From Phycisphaerales bacterium (GTDB taxonomy: Bacteria > Planctomycetota > Phycisphaerae > UBA1845 > Fen-1342): 64,000 nucleotides of DNA. Of this stretch, positions 1 to 9,769 are shown piece after piece. Each line of letters begins with the position of its first letter. Position 1 is the stretch's first letter. The stretch is taken from assembly GCA_022839625.1 (NCBI GenBank), contig JALHJL010000023.1:1-64000 (forward strand), given 5' to 3'. A model generated the notes under the pieces. It did not search any database. It was not told the DNA's origin and saw only the letters and a list, made by a program, of their open reading frames with translations. The translations under genes and the position numbers were made by a program.

Positions 1-128
1 CGCCGGACCTCCGAGTCCGGCGAGGATCCCATTTGGCTCGAGAAACGTCGGACACGGAGGTCCGACGCTACAGGGTGGCACCGGCGTCTCGCCGGTGTTC
101 CGCCCATGGAGACTTCTGCGGCGGACTG
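1..128 (+). repeat. MITE-like repeat, copy 1 (left end cut by window)
   Basis: The segment ends with the terminus ACTTCTGCGGCGGACTG (112-128) and holds two internal hairpins, the first built on CGCCGGAC/GTCCGGCG (2-23) and the second on CGTCGGAC/GTCCGACG (47-68). The same architecture recurs at 35171-35316 (inverted) and 41975-42102 (same orientation). The left terminus lies outside the window. No protein is encoded, so it looks like a non-autonomous element. The stretch between the second hairpin and the right terminus differs between copies. Confidence 0.75.
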
Positions 129-262
129 ATAAGTGCGGCCGGCGCACGGCGTAGTTCCAGCGCGCGACTATTGTGGCCCGCGGCGGCGTGGTAGCATGTG
201 ATCCCAGGCAGAAGGCTGGCGGGAGACGGTGCTCCCAGCGTGCTGCGAAGAGCGGACCAATC

Positions 263-2212
263 ATGAGTACGGGCTGCGCGAAGCGAGTCGGGCTGGTAGT
301 GGTCATGTTGGCGCTGGGGACGGTCGTCGTGACCGCGGCCGCTGCTCCGCCCCCGCCCTCAATGCCGGCGACTCGTCCGGCCTTGGACGCTCCTGCCGCT
401 CTGCGCGCCTGGGAGTTCTGGCCCGACCTGGGCTGGTCCACGCTCTGCTGGCTGGCGGCGGCGGTCACACTCGCGCTGACGCTGCATCTTCGGCCGGTGT
501 GGTCGTTGCGGAATCTGGATGGGGTGGTCCTGGCGGGGACCTGCCTGCTGCTGGCGCTGCGCGACACAACGGGCCCGGTGGCCGGGTGGACTTGCTCCGG
601 GCAATGGTGGGCGTACCTGGGCCTGACCGCGGTCGCGTTGTATTGGCTGGTGCGCGGCGTGGTCCTGCTACTGACGACGAAGCCGGTCGCACGCGCCGAA
701 TTCGCGTCGAGCGGCGCGCGGCTCGTGTTGCTCGTGGTCGCGCTGGTGCTCTGCATCCACCGGATCGCAACGGCGCCGCTTTCCGCCGGCGCGCGCGACG
801 GGATCGTGGGCGGATTGTGTACCGCGGCGAGTGGAAAGCTGCCGTACGGCGACGCGGCGGAGTTCGAGAGCCGGTCGCCCTTGGTGTACCTGGTATATGC
901 CGGTGCGGTTCAGGTTCTTCCTCCGACGCTGGCTCTCGAACGGGAGGGCTACGGTCAGCGAATGACCTGGGAGAACCGCGACTGGTGGCTGGCGGCGCCC
1001 TGGGAGGAATCGGCGGACCTCGCGGCGGCGCGGCTGGCCAACGCCGTGCTGTTCGTGCTCTTGCTGGCCGGGTTGGGCGTAATCAGCTCGCGCTGGCGGG
1101 CGTCCGGCAGTAGTTGGACGATGTTGGCGCTGTTCTGCATCTTTCCCGGCACGCTCGAGTGCCTGGCACGCCCGGAAGTGATGTTGCCGGCGGTGCTGCT
1201 GACGTGGTCGTTCGCGTTCGCGCTGCTGGCCGGTGTCGGCGGACTGCTCGCCACGCTGTGTCTGATCGTGGCGGGCATCGCCTGGCCGTGGGCCTGGCTT
1301 GGGCTGCCGGTCCTGCTGGCGCACTTCTGGCGGCGCGGGTGGCACGGCGTGGGCAGCACGTTGGGGCTGGCGGCCGGCGTGGCGCTGTGTGCGTGCGGGC
1401 TGTATTGGCTCGTGCGGCCGGCGCTGCCACGCGCCGATGGGGCGCTCGCGCTCGCCGGGCTTCCGCCGCCGTACGCGGCGCGCCTGGTAGACCAGGATAC
1501 GCTGGTGGTCGACCGGCGGGATGTGCCGGCGACGGACTCGGGATCCAAACCCTGGTCGAGGTGGGGATGGCGGATGCTCGTCGAGAGTGAGTCAGCCGCG
1601 TTGAAGGACGCGGAGCAGGCACCCGCGCCCGTCAGGATCAATTGGCCGTACAGCGTGAACGGAAGCACCGTCCTGTATCGGCAGTTGGACGTCAGCGAGA
1701 GCGCGTGGCCGGTGGTACAAACGACATACCGGGCGGCCTTCGGGCAGATGTCCAAAGCGACGCACCTGCTGGCCGCGACGCGCACGGTCCTGGAGGCCGC
1801 GTGGATGCCCGCGCTCGCCCGCGAGCCGGCGATCCCGGGTGCGTTGCGGTATTGGGCCGGCGCTCCGCACGCGACCGGCGAGTGGGTGTTCGTCCGCCGA
1901 GGTGCGAAGGCCATGGCGGGTCTGCTGGCCGTATGGGTCGCGCTGGCCGTCTTCCTCGGCCGGCGGGTGCGACCTCGACACTTGCTGGGCGGACTGCTGA
2001 CGATTGCCGCCGGCGCGCTCCTGGCGAGCGAGGGTGGCGCCGTGACGAACCTGGTCTGGGTGCTCCCGCTCGTCGTGGCGTTGTGGGCAGTGCAAGAGCG
2101 GCCCGCGCCCCCCGTCCCGGCGCCCGTCGCGCCCCTCCCCGACCCGCCCTCACCGGTCGAGCCGCCGCCACGGATCACAGTCGATGCCGGCCCCACGATC
2201 ACGCCCCTGTGA
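263..2212 (+). CDS. Polytopic membrane protein, function unknown
   Basis: A 649-residue protein. The start is set at the ATG opening MSTGCAKRVG because a hydrophobic segment (residues about 8-25) follows at once; an in-frame GTG 90 bp upstream adds only basic, unlikely sequence. After a Pro-rich linker come many hydrophobic segments, roughly residues 45-205, 260-395 and 560-620, with two more soluble stretches near 205-260 and 400-545. The pattern resembles GT-C/GT87-type membrane glycosyltransferases, but no diagnostic motif was recognised. The tail is Pro-rich. It lies 59 bp upstream of guaA on the same strand, which says little about its role. Function unknown. Confidence 0.75.
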   Translation: MSTGCAKRVGLVVVMLALGTVVVTAAAAPPPPSMPATRPALDAPAALRAWEFWPDLGWSTLCWLAAAVTLALTLHLRPVWSLRNLDGVVLAGTCLLLALRDTTGPVAGWTCSGQWWAYLGLTAVALYWLVRGVVLLLTTKPVARAEFASSGARLVLLVVALVLCIHRIATAPLSAGARDGIVGGLCTAASGKLPYGDAAEFESRSPLVYLVYAGAVQVLPPTLALEREGYGQRMTWENRDWWLAAPWEESADLAAARLANAVLFVLLLAGLGVISSRWRASGSSWTMLALFCIFPGTLECLARPEVMLPAVLLTWSFAFALLAGVGGLLATLCLIVAGIAWPWAWLGLPVLLAHFWRRGWHGVGSTLGLAAGVALCACGLYWLVRPALPRADGALALAGLPPPYAARLVDQDTLVVDRRDVPATDSGSKPWSRWGWRMLVESESAALKDAEQAPAPVRINWPYSVNGSTVLYRQLDVSESAWPVVQTTYRAAFGQMSKATHLLAATRTVLEAAWMPALAREPAIPGALRYWAGAPHATGEWVFVRRGAKAMAGLLAVWVALAVFLGRRVRPRHLLGGLLTIAAGALLASEGGAVTNLVWVLPLVVALWAVQERPAPPVPAPVAPLPDPPSPVEPPPRITVDAGPTITPL

Positions 2213-2271
2213 GCAGGGCGGCCGATCCCCCGGCATTTGACCGTTGCCGGCCGGCGCGGTATCGAAGCCTC

Positions 2272-3825
2272 ATGCCAGTGCGCGAGACGATCGGGATCAT
2301 CGATTTCGGCAGCCAGTACTCGCAACTCATCGCTCGGCGCGTACGCGAAAGCCACGTCTACAGCGAGCTGCTGTCGCCGCAGGTCACGCCCCAGCAACTG
2401 CGTGAGCTGGGGGTCCGCGGCCTGATCCTCTCCGGCGGGCCGGCCAGCGTCTACGCCGCGGGAGCGCCGACGTGCGCGCGCGGCGTGCTGGAGATGGGCC
2501 TCCCGGTACTGGGCATTTGTTACGGGATGCAGATCGCGTGCCAGCTACTCGGGGGACAGGTGCAGGCGGGGCAGACGCGCGAGTATGGGCGCGTGCGGCT
2601 GCGCGTGACGCAGCCGGCCGACGTGCTGGCCCACCTGGCGCCCGAGGTCAACGTGTGGATGAGCCACGGCGACGTGGTCACGCAGGTGGCCGACTGCTTC
2701 GAGAGCCTGGCGACGACCTCCGGCTGCCCGGTCGCGGCGGTCCGGCACAAGAGCCTGCCGGTGTTCGGTGTGCAGTTTCACCCGGAAGTGAGCCATACGC
2801 CGGACGGCGAGCAGATCATCCGCAATTTCGTCTACGACATCTGCGGCTGCCAGGGGGACTGGCGGGTGCAGAGCGTGATCGAGTCGGCCGTCGCCACGAT
2901 CAGTGAGCAGGTCGGTCCGGAGGAGCGCGTGATCTGCGGGCTCTCGGGCGGCGTGGACAGCAGCGTCACGGCGGCACTGGTGCATCGCGCGATCGGCGAC
3001 CGGCTGGTGAACATCTTCGTGGACAACGGGCTGTGCCGGCGGCGCGAGGCGGAGCTGGTCGCGATCACGTTCCGCGATCATTTCGGAATGGACCTGCGTG
3101 TCGTGGATGCCCGCGACCGGTTTCTGACGAAGCTGGCCGGCGTTCTGGATCCCCAGCAGAAACGCCAGATCATCGGTCACGAGTTCATCGAAGTATTCAA
3201 GCAAGAGGCGAAGTCCATCGCGGGCGCGCGGTTCCTGGCCCAGGGCACGATATACCCCGACGTCATCGAATCCGGCCATGGGCCGACCGGCCACGCCGCC
3301 GTGATCAAGTTTCACCACAACGTCGGCGGGCTGCCGGCGGTGCTCGGATTCGAGCTGGTCGAGCCGTTGCGCAACCTGTTCAAGGACGAAGTGCGGCTGG
3401 TTGGGGAGGCCCTCGGCCTGCCCGAGACGCTGGTCTGGCGGCACCCGTTCCCCGGGCCGGGACTTGCGGTCCGCATCGCCGGCGAGGTGACCGCCGACCG
3501 CCTGGAGCTGCTGCGCTCGGCGGACGAGATTCTGCTGGAGGAGCTGCACGCGGCCGGCTGGTATCGGAAGGTAGCACAGGGCTTCGCCGTGCTGGTGCCG
3601 GTGTCGAGCGTTGGCGTGATGGGCGACGGCCGGTCGTACGAAGGGCAGCACCTGATCGTGATCCGGCTCGTCGAGTCCAAGGACTTCATGACCGCCGACT
3701 GGGTCCACATCGACTACGGCGTGCTGGCCACGATCAGCAATCGCATCATCAACGAGGTCCACGGCGTGAACCGCGTGGCGTACGACGTCTCCAGCAAGCC
3801 GCCGAGCACGATCGAGTGGCAGTGA
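2272..3825 (+). CDS. guaA: GMP synthase (glutamine-hydrolysing)
   Basis: Converts XMP, ATP and glutamine to GMP, the last step of de novo guanine nucleotide synthesis, in the cytoplasm. The 517-residue length is normal for the family. The N-terminal class I glutamine amidotransferase carries GICYGMQ with nucleophile Cys83 and a downstream VQFHPEV His/Glu pair. The ATP-pyrophosphatase domain has the PP-loop GLSGGVDSS near residue 223. The C-terminal dimerisation domain ends in the usual SKPPSTIEW motif. The ATG at 2272 is chosen because it opens directly into the conserved amidotransferase strand (ETIGIIDFGSQYSQ). It converges on the histidine kinase gene. Confidence 0.97.
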   Translation: MPVRETIGIIDFGSQYSQLIARRVRESHVYSELLSPQVTPQQLRELGVRGLILSGGPASVYAAGAPTCARGVLEMGLPVLGICYGMQIACQLLGGQVQAGQTREYGRVRLRVTQPADVLAHLAPEVNVWMSHGDVVTQVADCFESLATTSGCPVAAVRHKSLPVFGVQFHPEVSHTPDGEQIIRNFVYDICGCQGDWRVQSVIESAVATISEQVGPEERVICGLSGGVDSSVTAALVHRAIGDRLVNIFVDNGLCRRREAELVAITFRDHFGMDLRVVDARDRFLTKLAGVLDPQQKRQIIGHEFIEVFKQEAKSIAGARFLAQGTIYPDVIESGHGPTGHAAVIKFHHNVGGLPAVLGFELVEPLRNLFKDEVRLVGEALGLPETLVWRHPFPGPGLAVRIAGEVTADRLELLRSADEILLEELHAAGWYRKVAQGFAVLVPVSSVGVMGDGRSYEGQHLIVIRLVESKDFMTADWVHIDYGVLATISNRIINEVHGVNRVAYDVSSKPPSTIEWQ

Positions 3826-3886
3826 CGTCGTCGGCCGCCCTGGAGTGCCTCGCAGTTCCCCGCGCGCCGCAGACGGCGCAGAATTG

Positions 3887-4993
3887 TCAGCCCTCGCGCC
3901 GGATGGGCACGACGACATCGAAGCGGGCCCCGCCGCCGGGGATGTTCGACGCCGTGATGGTCCCGTGCATCTCCCCGACCAGGCCGTGGACCACGGCCAG
4001 GCCCATGCCCGCATTTCGTCCGGTGCCGGCCCCAAGGGCACCCTTGGTGGTGAAGAAGGGCTCGAAGACGCGCTCCATGTGCTTCGGGTCGATGCCGGGG
4101 CCCGTGTCCGAGATCGACAGGCAGATGCTGTTCTCGTCGCGGCGCGCCAGGGTCACGGTGAGCGTGCCGCCGCCGGGCATGGCCTCGACCGCGTTCTCGA
4201 CGATGTTGTTCAGGACGATCAGGGCCTGGTCGCGGCGCACGGCGACGGTCGGCAGGACCTGCCACTCCGCGACCAGCTTGATGTGCTGCCGCGCCAGCCG
4301 CTCCTCCTGCTGGTCGCAGTAGTACAGGACCATCTCCGCCAGGTCGGCGAGGTCTCCCTCGCGATGGTCCGCCCGCGCGAACGCCATCAACTGCTGGGTG
4401 ATTTGTGCCGCGCGGGCGACCGCCTCCGCGGTGCGCTGCAACGCCCGCCGCATCGCGGACGTGGTGTTCATGTTGATGGCGTACTCCACGCTGGTCGCGA
4501 TGCAGCACAACAGGTTGTTGTAGTGGTGCGCGACGCCGCGCGACAGGGCCCCCAGCGCCGCCAGCCGCTCCCGCTCCTTGAGCGACCGCCGCAGCCGCAT
4601 CCGCTCGGTGATGTCCCGGAACCAGAGGGAAACGCCGCACGCGCTGCCGTCGTGCTCGAGGACCGGGGTGAACCAGACCGCGTATTCGAGCGGGTCCGCC
4701 TCCGTTCCACCCAGCCGCGTGCGGTACTCGCAGGCCTCCAGCGTGTTCTGAACGGACTCCAGCGCCCGCTCGATCGCCTCGCGGTCCTGCGCCGGAAACA
4801 GGGCGCTGACGTGCCCGCCCAGCGGCCGTCCTCCCGAACGGAACAACGCCAGCGCCGCCGGATTGCCCGCCACGATCTCGCCGTCCGGCCGGCAGGCGAT
4901 GATCGCCAGGCCGGCGTTGAGGAACAGGCTCTCCAGGTAGGCTGGATCGAGCCGGCCGGTCGTCGCAGCCGTGTCAGGGACGGAGGGCGACAT
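3887..4993 (-). CDS. PAS-domain sensor histidine kinase
   Basis: A 368-residue kinase without membrane segments, so probably cytoplasmic. The N-terminal half is a PAS fold (about residues 20-140). The dimerisation/phosphoacceptor region has GVAHHYNNLL, similar to the GVAHDFNNLL box of PAS-linked kinases, with His as phosphosite. The ATPase domain shows the N box NNIVENAVEAM, G1 DTGPGIDP, F box FEPFFTTK and G2 GMGLAVVHG. No response regulator is adjacent, so its partner is unknown. The start overlaps the end of the upstream lipoprotein gene by 20 bp, so the two are probably cotranscribed and the lipoprotein could be linked to its signal. Confidence 0.9.
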   Translation of the reverse strand: MSPSVPDTAATTGRLDPAYLESLFLNAGLAIIACRPDGEIVAGNPAALALFRSGGRPLGGHVSALFPAQDREAIERALESVQNTLEACEYRTRLGGTEADPLEYAVWFTPVLEHDGSACGVSLWFRDITERMRLRRSLKERERLAALGALSRGVAHHYNNLLCCIATSVEYAINMNTTSAMRRALQRTAEAVARAAQITQQLMAFARADHREGDLADLAEMVLYYCDQQEERLARQHIKLVAEWQVLPTVAVRRDQALIVLNNIVENAVEAMPGGGTLTVTLARRDENSICLSISDTGPGIDPKHMERVFEPFFTTKGALGAGTGRNAGMGLAVVHGLVGEMHGTITASNIPGGGARFDVVVPIRREG

Positions 4994-5867
4994 GATTCAC
5001 GTCCGCACGCAGGAATACATAGGAGTCATGCTTGTCCGGGTCCTGCGCATTGGAAAGGAACGCCCCGCCAACGATGCCGTACGTGTCCGCCGCGCTGTTC
5101 GGTGCGACGAGCAGGAACTCCCCCGGCTCCAAGTCCACGGCGAAGGCCGCGGCGGCGAACGTGCGGCCGTGGTAATCCGGGACCTGGGCCAGCCCCGATC
5201 CCGTCCGCACCCAGCGCCAGCCGTCGAGGCGCTGCCGCACCTCCGGGACCACCAGCAGCCGCAGCCGTTCCGGATGCAGGCGGTTCAGCTCGTGGCTGAT
5301 GCGCAGCACGTTGCGGCTGTGCGGCCAAGTCTCTCCGGTCAGGATGCCGTCGTCCGCCACGTAGAACAGGGTCTGCTCGCGCGGCCGCTGGTCCAACTCC
5401 AGCGCCAGCGGAAAACCGGGCGGCAGCCGCACGGGGTCCAGCGCCAGCGAGCGCACGCCTTCCGTCACGTCCAGCGTCGCCTGGATCGCATCCCACCACT
5501 GCACTTTGCCGACCCCGACCCGTACGCCGTTCTTGCGCAGGCGCAGCGCCGTCTCGCTGTCGAACACGTCTTCGCGCAAGTGGTTCCAGATCGGTCCGAC
5601 CTGCGCGCGCCGTTCACCCGGCACCTGGACGTGCAGGACCGTCAGCACGACATCCAGCGCGACACGCCGGTCCGCGCTGCTGCGCTCCGGCTCCGCCGCC
5701 CGCACCAGGACAGGTACCTCGGCGGCCGGCGCGGCGGCTGCATCTGCGGCGCGGCGCGGGGCGGCGGACGGCCAGGTCTGGTTCCACCACGCGGGCAGGT
5801 TGCCGTTGCACCCCGCGAGCAGCGCAAGCAGCGTTGCAGGTACGGCCGCGCCCACGCGCCGCCTCAT
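4974..5867 (-). CDS. Predicted lipoprotein, function unknown
   Basis: A 297-residue protein if started at the ATG whose product opens MRRRVGAAV and runs into a lipobox, LLALLAGC, with Cys at residue 20; another ATG 36 bp upstream (5903) is possible. An Ala-rich linker precedes a globular domain with no motif I recognise. Recurrent features are WNHLREDVFD, VQWWDAIQATLDV and a C-terminal LLVAPNSAADTYGIVGGAF. It is probably anchored to a membrane facing the periplasm. Its 3' end overlaps the histidine kinase start by 20 bp, indicating coexpression; a sensory partnership is speculation. Confidence 0.7.
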   Translation of the reverse strand: MRRRVGAAVPATLLALLAGCNGNLPAWWNQTWPSAAPRRAADAAAAPAAEVPVLVRAAEPERSSADRRVALDVVLTVLHVQVPGERRAQVGPIWNHLREDVFDSETALRLRKNGVRVGVGKVQWWDAIQATLDVTEGVRSLALDPVRLPPGFPLALELDQRPREQTLFYVADDGILTGETWPHSRNVLRISHELNRLHPERLRLLVVPEVRQRLDGWRWVRTGSGLAQVPDYHGRTFAAAAFAVDLEPGEFLLVAPNSAADTYGIVGGAFLSNAQDPDKHDSYVFLRADVNHVALRP

Positions 5868-6028
5868 CCGTGTGTCCGGTCGCTGCCGCCAACGTGCCGT
5901 CATTCCGGATGCCGAGCTCCGCGGGCCGAGGTTCGCACGCTTCGGTGCGGCCACGACGGCACTTTCCGCGCGCGTCAGGCCGCACACAACGCCAAACTAA
6001 GTCTAGCACGCGTTGGCGTCCGTTACCA

Positions 6029-6763
6029 CTACCATTGGGCCTCATCGAACGCACCCAGCGCGGGACCCTTCGGCTTGCGGCCCATCTCCTTCACGAGGGC
6101 GGCGGCCAGCGACATGTCGCCGGGGGTCGTGATCTTGAGGTTGCGATGATCGGTCACCACGACGGTCACGCCGTGCCCCAGACGCTCGACCACTTGCGCG
6201 TCGTCGCTGGGCTGGAAGTCGGCCGGCATCGCCTCGTACGCGCGGCGCAGCAGGTCCGGGCGGAACACCTGGGGCGTCTGCGCTTCGTACAGCCCTTCCC
6301 GCGGCACCGTCGCATCAACCACCCCGGAGCCGGCCACGCGCTTGATCGTGCCGACCAGCGGCGCCGCCAGAATCGCGGCTCCGCTCTTGACGGCCTCCGC
6401 AAATACCTGGTCAATCCAGGATTCGAGCACGCAGGGGCGCACGGCATCGTGGACGCAAACGAGCTCCGCGGCCGGATCGACGTGCGGCAGCGCGGCACGC
6501 ACCGACTCGTGGCGTTCGGCACCGCCCTTCACCAGCTTGATCCCCATGATCATGATGTTGGCGGCGTACTTCTCCTTGACGACGTCGAAATCCTCCGGGG
6601 CGACCGTCAGAATCGTCTGACACACGTCGGCGCGGTTCAGGAACAGCTCGATCGAGCGGATGAAGATCGGTCGGTTGTCGAGCAGGGCGAACGGCTTCTT
6701 CACCTGTCCGCCGAAACGCTGCCCGGCTCCGGCCGCCGGAATGATGACTGCCACTTTCGCCAT
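6029..6763 (-). CDS. ispD: 2-C-methyl-D-erythritol 4-phosphate cytidylyltransferase
   Basis: Third step of the MEP isoprenoid pathway: MEP plus CTP gives CDP-ME. The 244-residue protein has the nucleotide-binding loop PAAGAGQRFGGQVKKPF (residues 9-25), the VHDAVRP metal/substrate motif (104-110) and EAQTPQVF (160-167), the last characteristic of IspD. The ATG at 6763 is preceded by a GAGGAG ribosome-binding site; further upstream in-frame sequence is Arg-rich and unlikely to be translated. ispF is not adjacent. It is divergent from the FlgI-like lipoprotein gene. Confidence 0.95.
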   Translation of the reverse strand: MAKVAVIIPAAGAGQRFGGQVKKPFALLDNRPIFIRSIELFLNRADVCQTILTVAPEDFDVVKEKYAANIMIMGIKLVKGGAERHESVRAALPHVDPAAELVCVHDAVRPCVLESWIDQVFAEAVKSGAAILAAPLVGTIKRVAGSGVVDATVPREGLYEAQTPQVFRPDLLRRAYEAMPADFQPSDDAQVVERLGHGVTVVVTDHRNLKITTPGDMSLAAALVKEMGRKPKGPALGAFDEAQW

Positions 6764-6956
6764 GGTTCGCTCCTCTGGCTGGACACCAGCCGTCTTGGTC
6801 GGCGCGCGACCAGCGCGCCTTGCCCGCCGGCGGCCGGTACGATCGGGCCGGGCCAAGCCCCGGTCAAGCCGGACCGCACCGGCGCGACGTATACCTCAAC
6901 CGCGCGGCGGCTTATACTACCGCGCGGGCGTTGGTCTTCACGCGCGAGGAAGCGGC

Positions 6957-8822
6957 ATGCGTCGCCGACCGAACTGTAACCAGCAATCCGGCCTGACCGG
7001 GCGGGTGCTCGCCGGGATCCGGTGGGCGCTCCTGCTGTCCATTCTGCCCGGCTGCGAGAACTTCGGCCCAGTGAGCCCGCCGCCCGAGCCCGCGCCTCCG
7101 CCGCGCTCGCCGGCGGCCGACGACCTGTTGCTGGCGGGGACGGTCGGCGCCGCGGCCGTGGTTGCGGGCGTGGATGTGCAGCCGTTGCGGGGTTTTGGGC
7201 TGGTGGTCGGGTTGAACGGCCGCGGCGGTAGCGATTGCCCGTCCGTCATCCGCGAGTACCTGGTCGAGCTCATGACAAAAGACCTCAGCCCCCAAGGGAT
7301 CCGAGGGCGAAAGGCGCAGCCTTCCCCCGGCGAACTCATCGACTCGCTGGACACGGCGGTCGTGGAGGTGGTCGGCTTGGTAGCGCCCGGCGCGCGGAAG
7401 GGCGCACGCTTCGACGTGGAGGTCCGCGCGCTACCGGGCACGTCCACCCAGTCGCTCGAGGGCGGGCTGTTGTTGCCGACCCCCATGCGCTACTTCAACG
7501 TCGCCGCCAGCGGTAAAGGTCTGGTCGAGGGCTCGGTCCTGGCCGAGGCGAGCGGCCCGGTCTTCGTCGCCCCGCGGGTTGACGTGCTGAACCGGACCCC
7601 CGACGACGAATCCGGCCCGGCCATGACGGCGGCCGATTCAGGGGTCGTCCCTTACCCCGTTGCCCGCGACCGGAATGACTCCCTGCGACAGGGCCTGGTC
7701 CTGGGCGGCGGCCGCGCGCTGGACGAGCGCCCGATCAAGCTCATGCTCCTGCGGCCAAACTACCAGCTTGCGCAGCGCATCGAGCGGCGCATCAACGAGA
7801 GCTTTGGTCACAGGCCCCGAACCGCCGAGGCCACTAGCGCCGGCTACATCGAGCTGCACACGCCGCCGTTGTTCACGCGCCAGCCGGAGCGCTTCCGCCA
7901 GGTCGTGGGGCAGCTCTACCTGGACAATCGGCCCGCGATCGTGGAGGCCAAGCTGGGCGAGCTCCTACGCCACGCCGTGGCCAGCGGCACCGACCTCGAG
8001 CGCATCGCGGCCACTTGGGAGGGAATTGGCCGCGGCGTGATCCCGAGCTTGCAGCCGTTCTACGCACATCCGGACCCGGCCCTCAGCTTCTACGCCGCCC
8101 GCAGCGGACTGCGACTCGGTGACCTCACCGCCGTGCCGGTGCTGGGAGGCGTAGCGGCCGCGGGATCCCGCGAGCTGCGCATCCTGGCCATCGAGGCGCT
8201 GGGGAGTTGCGACTCGCGGCAGGCGGCGCTGCACCTCGCGCCCGTGCTGGGCGACCCCGACCCGGGCGTCCGCATCGCCGCGTACGAAGCCATCCTGCCG
8301 CACAACCACCCCGGAATCCGCTCCGTGACCTTCCGCCACATCCTCGACCAAGGACAGATCAACTTCATCCTGGACGTGGTGGACTCCGGAGGGCCGCCCC
8401 TGATCTATGCACGGCGCACGCGCCTGCCACGGCTGGTGGTGTTCAATCCGCAGATGCCGATCACGCCGCCGGTCTTCTACGCGCATCCGGACGAGTCGCT
8501 CACGATCTACACGGTGGACGGCGCGGACGATGTTCGCGTGTTCGCCAAGCAGCGGGCACGAATGTCGGAAGAGATGGTGCTCCCGCCGCGCGTCGTGGAC
8601 CTCATCACGACCCTGGCGGAACTGCCGGAGCGCGATGACGCCGGGCGCCTGCCCGGCCTGGGATTCCCCTACTCGCGAGTCGTGGAGGTATTGGCCGCAC
8701 TCAGCCAGGACCAGTGCCTCCCGGCGGAGGTCGTGCTCGAGGACGTGGGTCCGTTGCGGCCGCTCGTCCCTGAGCTCGCGCCGGAGCGCCCGATCGCCGA
8801 ACCCACGGAGGGCGGAGCGTGA
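6957..8822 (+). CDS. FlgI-like (P-ring protein domain) lipoprotein with HEAT-like C-terminus
   Basis: A 621-residue predicted lipoprotein (lipobox LLSILPGC, Cys33). The next ~240 residues resemble flagellar P-ring protein FlgI: VQPLRGFGLVVGLNGRG, then a conserved ARKGARFDVEV, then SLEGGLLLPTPM. Unlike FlgI (about 370 residues, Sec-exported, not lipidated) it continues with HEAT-like repeats around residues 370-470 and an extra C-terminal domain. No flagellar gene is present in the window, so a non-flagellar role is likely, perhaps a ring or scaffold in the envelope. The start has GAGGA 6 bp upstream; a TATACT hexamer at 6913-6918 could be its -10. It overlaps the next gene by 4 bp (GTGA). Confidence 0.8.
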   Translation: MRRRPNCNQQSGLTGRVLAGIRWALLLSILPGCENFGPVSPPPEPAPPPRSPAADDLLLAGTVGAAAVVAGVDVQPLRGFGLVVGLNGRGGSDCPSVIREYLVELMTKDLSPQGIRGRKAQPSPGELIDSLDTAVVEVVGLVAPGARKGARFDVEVRALPGTSTQSLEGGLLLPTPMRYFNVAASGKGLVEGSVLAEASGPVFVAPRVDVLNRTPDDESGPAMTAADSGVVPYPVARDRNDSLRQGLVLGGGRALDERPIKLMLLRPNYQLAQRIERRINESFGHRPRTAEATSAGYIELHTPPLFTRQPERFRQVVGQLYLDNRPAIVEAKLGELLRHAVASGTDLERIAATWEGIGRGVIPSLQPFYAHPDPALSFYAARSGLRLGDLTAVPVLGGVAAAGSRELRILAIEALGSCDSRQAALHLAPVLGDPDPGVRIAAYEAILPHNHPGIRSVTFRHILDQGQINFILDVVDSGGPPLIYARRTRLPRLVVFNPQMPITPPVFYAHPDESLTIYTVDGADDVRVFAKQRARMSEEMVLPPRVVDLITTLAELPERDDAGRLPGLGFPYSRVVEVLAALSQDQCLPAEVVLEDVGPLRPLVPELAPERPIAEPTEGGA

Positions 8823-9721
8823 CACGCCGCGCGAAAGAGCGCGTGGGCCACCGCACGCCCGAAGCGGGCGCCGGCCGCGTTCGTTTGCAGAAGTTCTTAT
8901 CGGACGCGGGCGTCGCCTCGCGCCGGCACGCCGAGGAACTGATCTTGAACGGTCGGGTGCTCGTCAACGACGAGGTGGTGGACACGCTGCCGGCGTTCGT
9001 CACTCCCGAGCAGGACCGCGTAATCGTTGACGGCGCGCGGGTCCGGGCACAGCGGCTGGACTACTTCATCGTGCACAAGCCGAAGGGCGTCGTCTGTACG
9101 AACCGCGATCCGGCGGGGCGCGTCCGCGCGGTCGATCTGCTGCCGCCGTTGTCCGCGCGGTTGTTTCCGGTCGGCCGGCTGGACGAGGAAAGCACGGGGT
9201 TGCTGCTGCTAACCAACGACGGCGAGCTGGCCCAACGGCTCACTCATCCGCGCTACGGAGTCCCGAAGACTTACTACGCCGAGGTTCGCGGCCGCGTGTC
9301 CGACGACCTGCCGGCCCGGATGAAAGCGGGGGTCTACTTCGCGGAGGGCCGGGCGTCCGCCAGCGAGGTCGAGATCGCCCACCGCGGCCATGACCGCTCC
9401 GCGCTGCGCATCACGTTGCGCGAGGGCCGCAATCGCCAGGTGCGCCGCATGCTTGTCCGGCTGGGGCACCCCGTGAAGAAGCTCAAGCGCGTCCAGATCG
9501 GGCCGCTCTCCCTGCGCGGTCTGCCGGTCGGCGCGGCGCGGCGGCTGACACCAAAGGAGCTGGCAGCCCTGCGGGCCGCCGCCGAACAGGCCGCGACTGC
9601 AACGAGTACCACGCAGCGGCGCCGCCGAGCTGCCAAGGCCGCGCGGCTCAAAGGACTACGCTCAGCGCCCGCAGCCCGCGAGCGCGGCGAGCAGCGTCCG
9701 GCACGCCGCTTGATCACGTAG
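8819..9721 (+). CDS. rRNA pseudouridine synthase, RsuA/RluB family
   Basis: A 300-residue enzyme that isomerises a specific uridine in rRNA. An N-terminal S4 RNA-binding domain (about residues 21-75; VRLQKFLSDAGVASRR) is followed by the catalytic domain with the signature GRLDEESTGLLL, in which Asp122 is the expected catalytic aspartate, and by EGRNRQVRRM. The C-terminal ~50 residues are a basic, low-complexity tail seen in many RluB-type proteins. It starts with GTG, overlapping the stop of the lipoprotein gene (GTGA), so translation is probably coupled. RluB (23S U2605) is more likely than RsuA, but the target cannot be fixed from sequence alone. Confidence 0.93.
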   Translation: MTRRAKERVGHRTPEAGAGRVRLQKFLSDAGVASRRHAEELILNGRVLVNDEVVDTLPAFVTPEQDRVIVDGARVRAQRLDYFIVHKPKGVVCTNRDPAGRVRAVDLLPPLSARLFPVGRLDEESTGLLLLTNDGELAQRLTHPRYGVPKTYYAEVRGRVSDDLPARMKAGVYFAEGRASASEVEIAHRGHDRSALRITLREGRNRQVRRMLVRLGHPVKKLKRVQIGPLSLRGLPVGAARRLTPKELAALRAAAEQAATATSTTQRRRRAAKAARLKGLRSAPAARERGEQRPARRLIT

Positions 9722-9769
9722 AGGCCCTAGCGCCTGGGCGCCGGCTCAAGGCCCGGTAGCAGACGGCGA

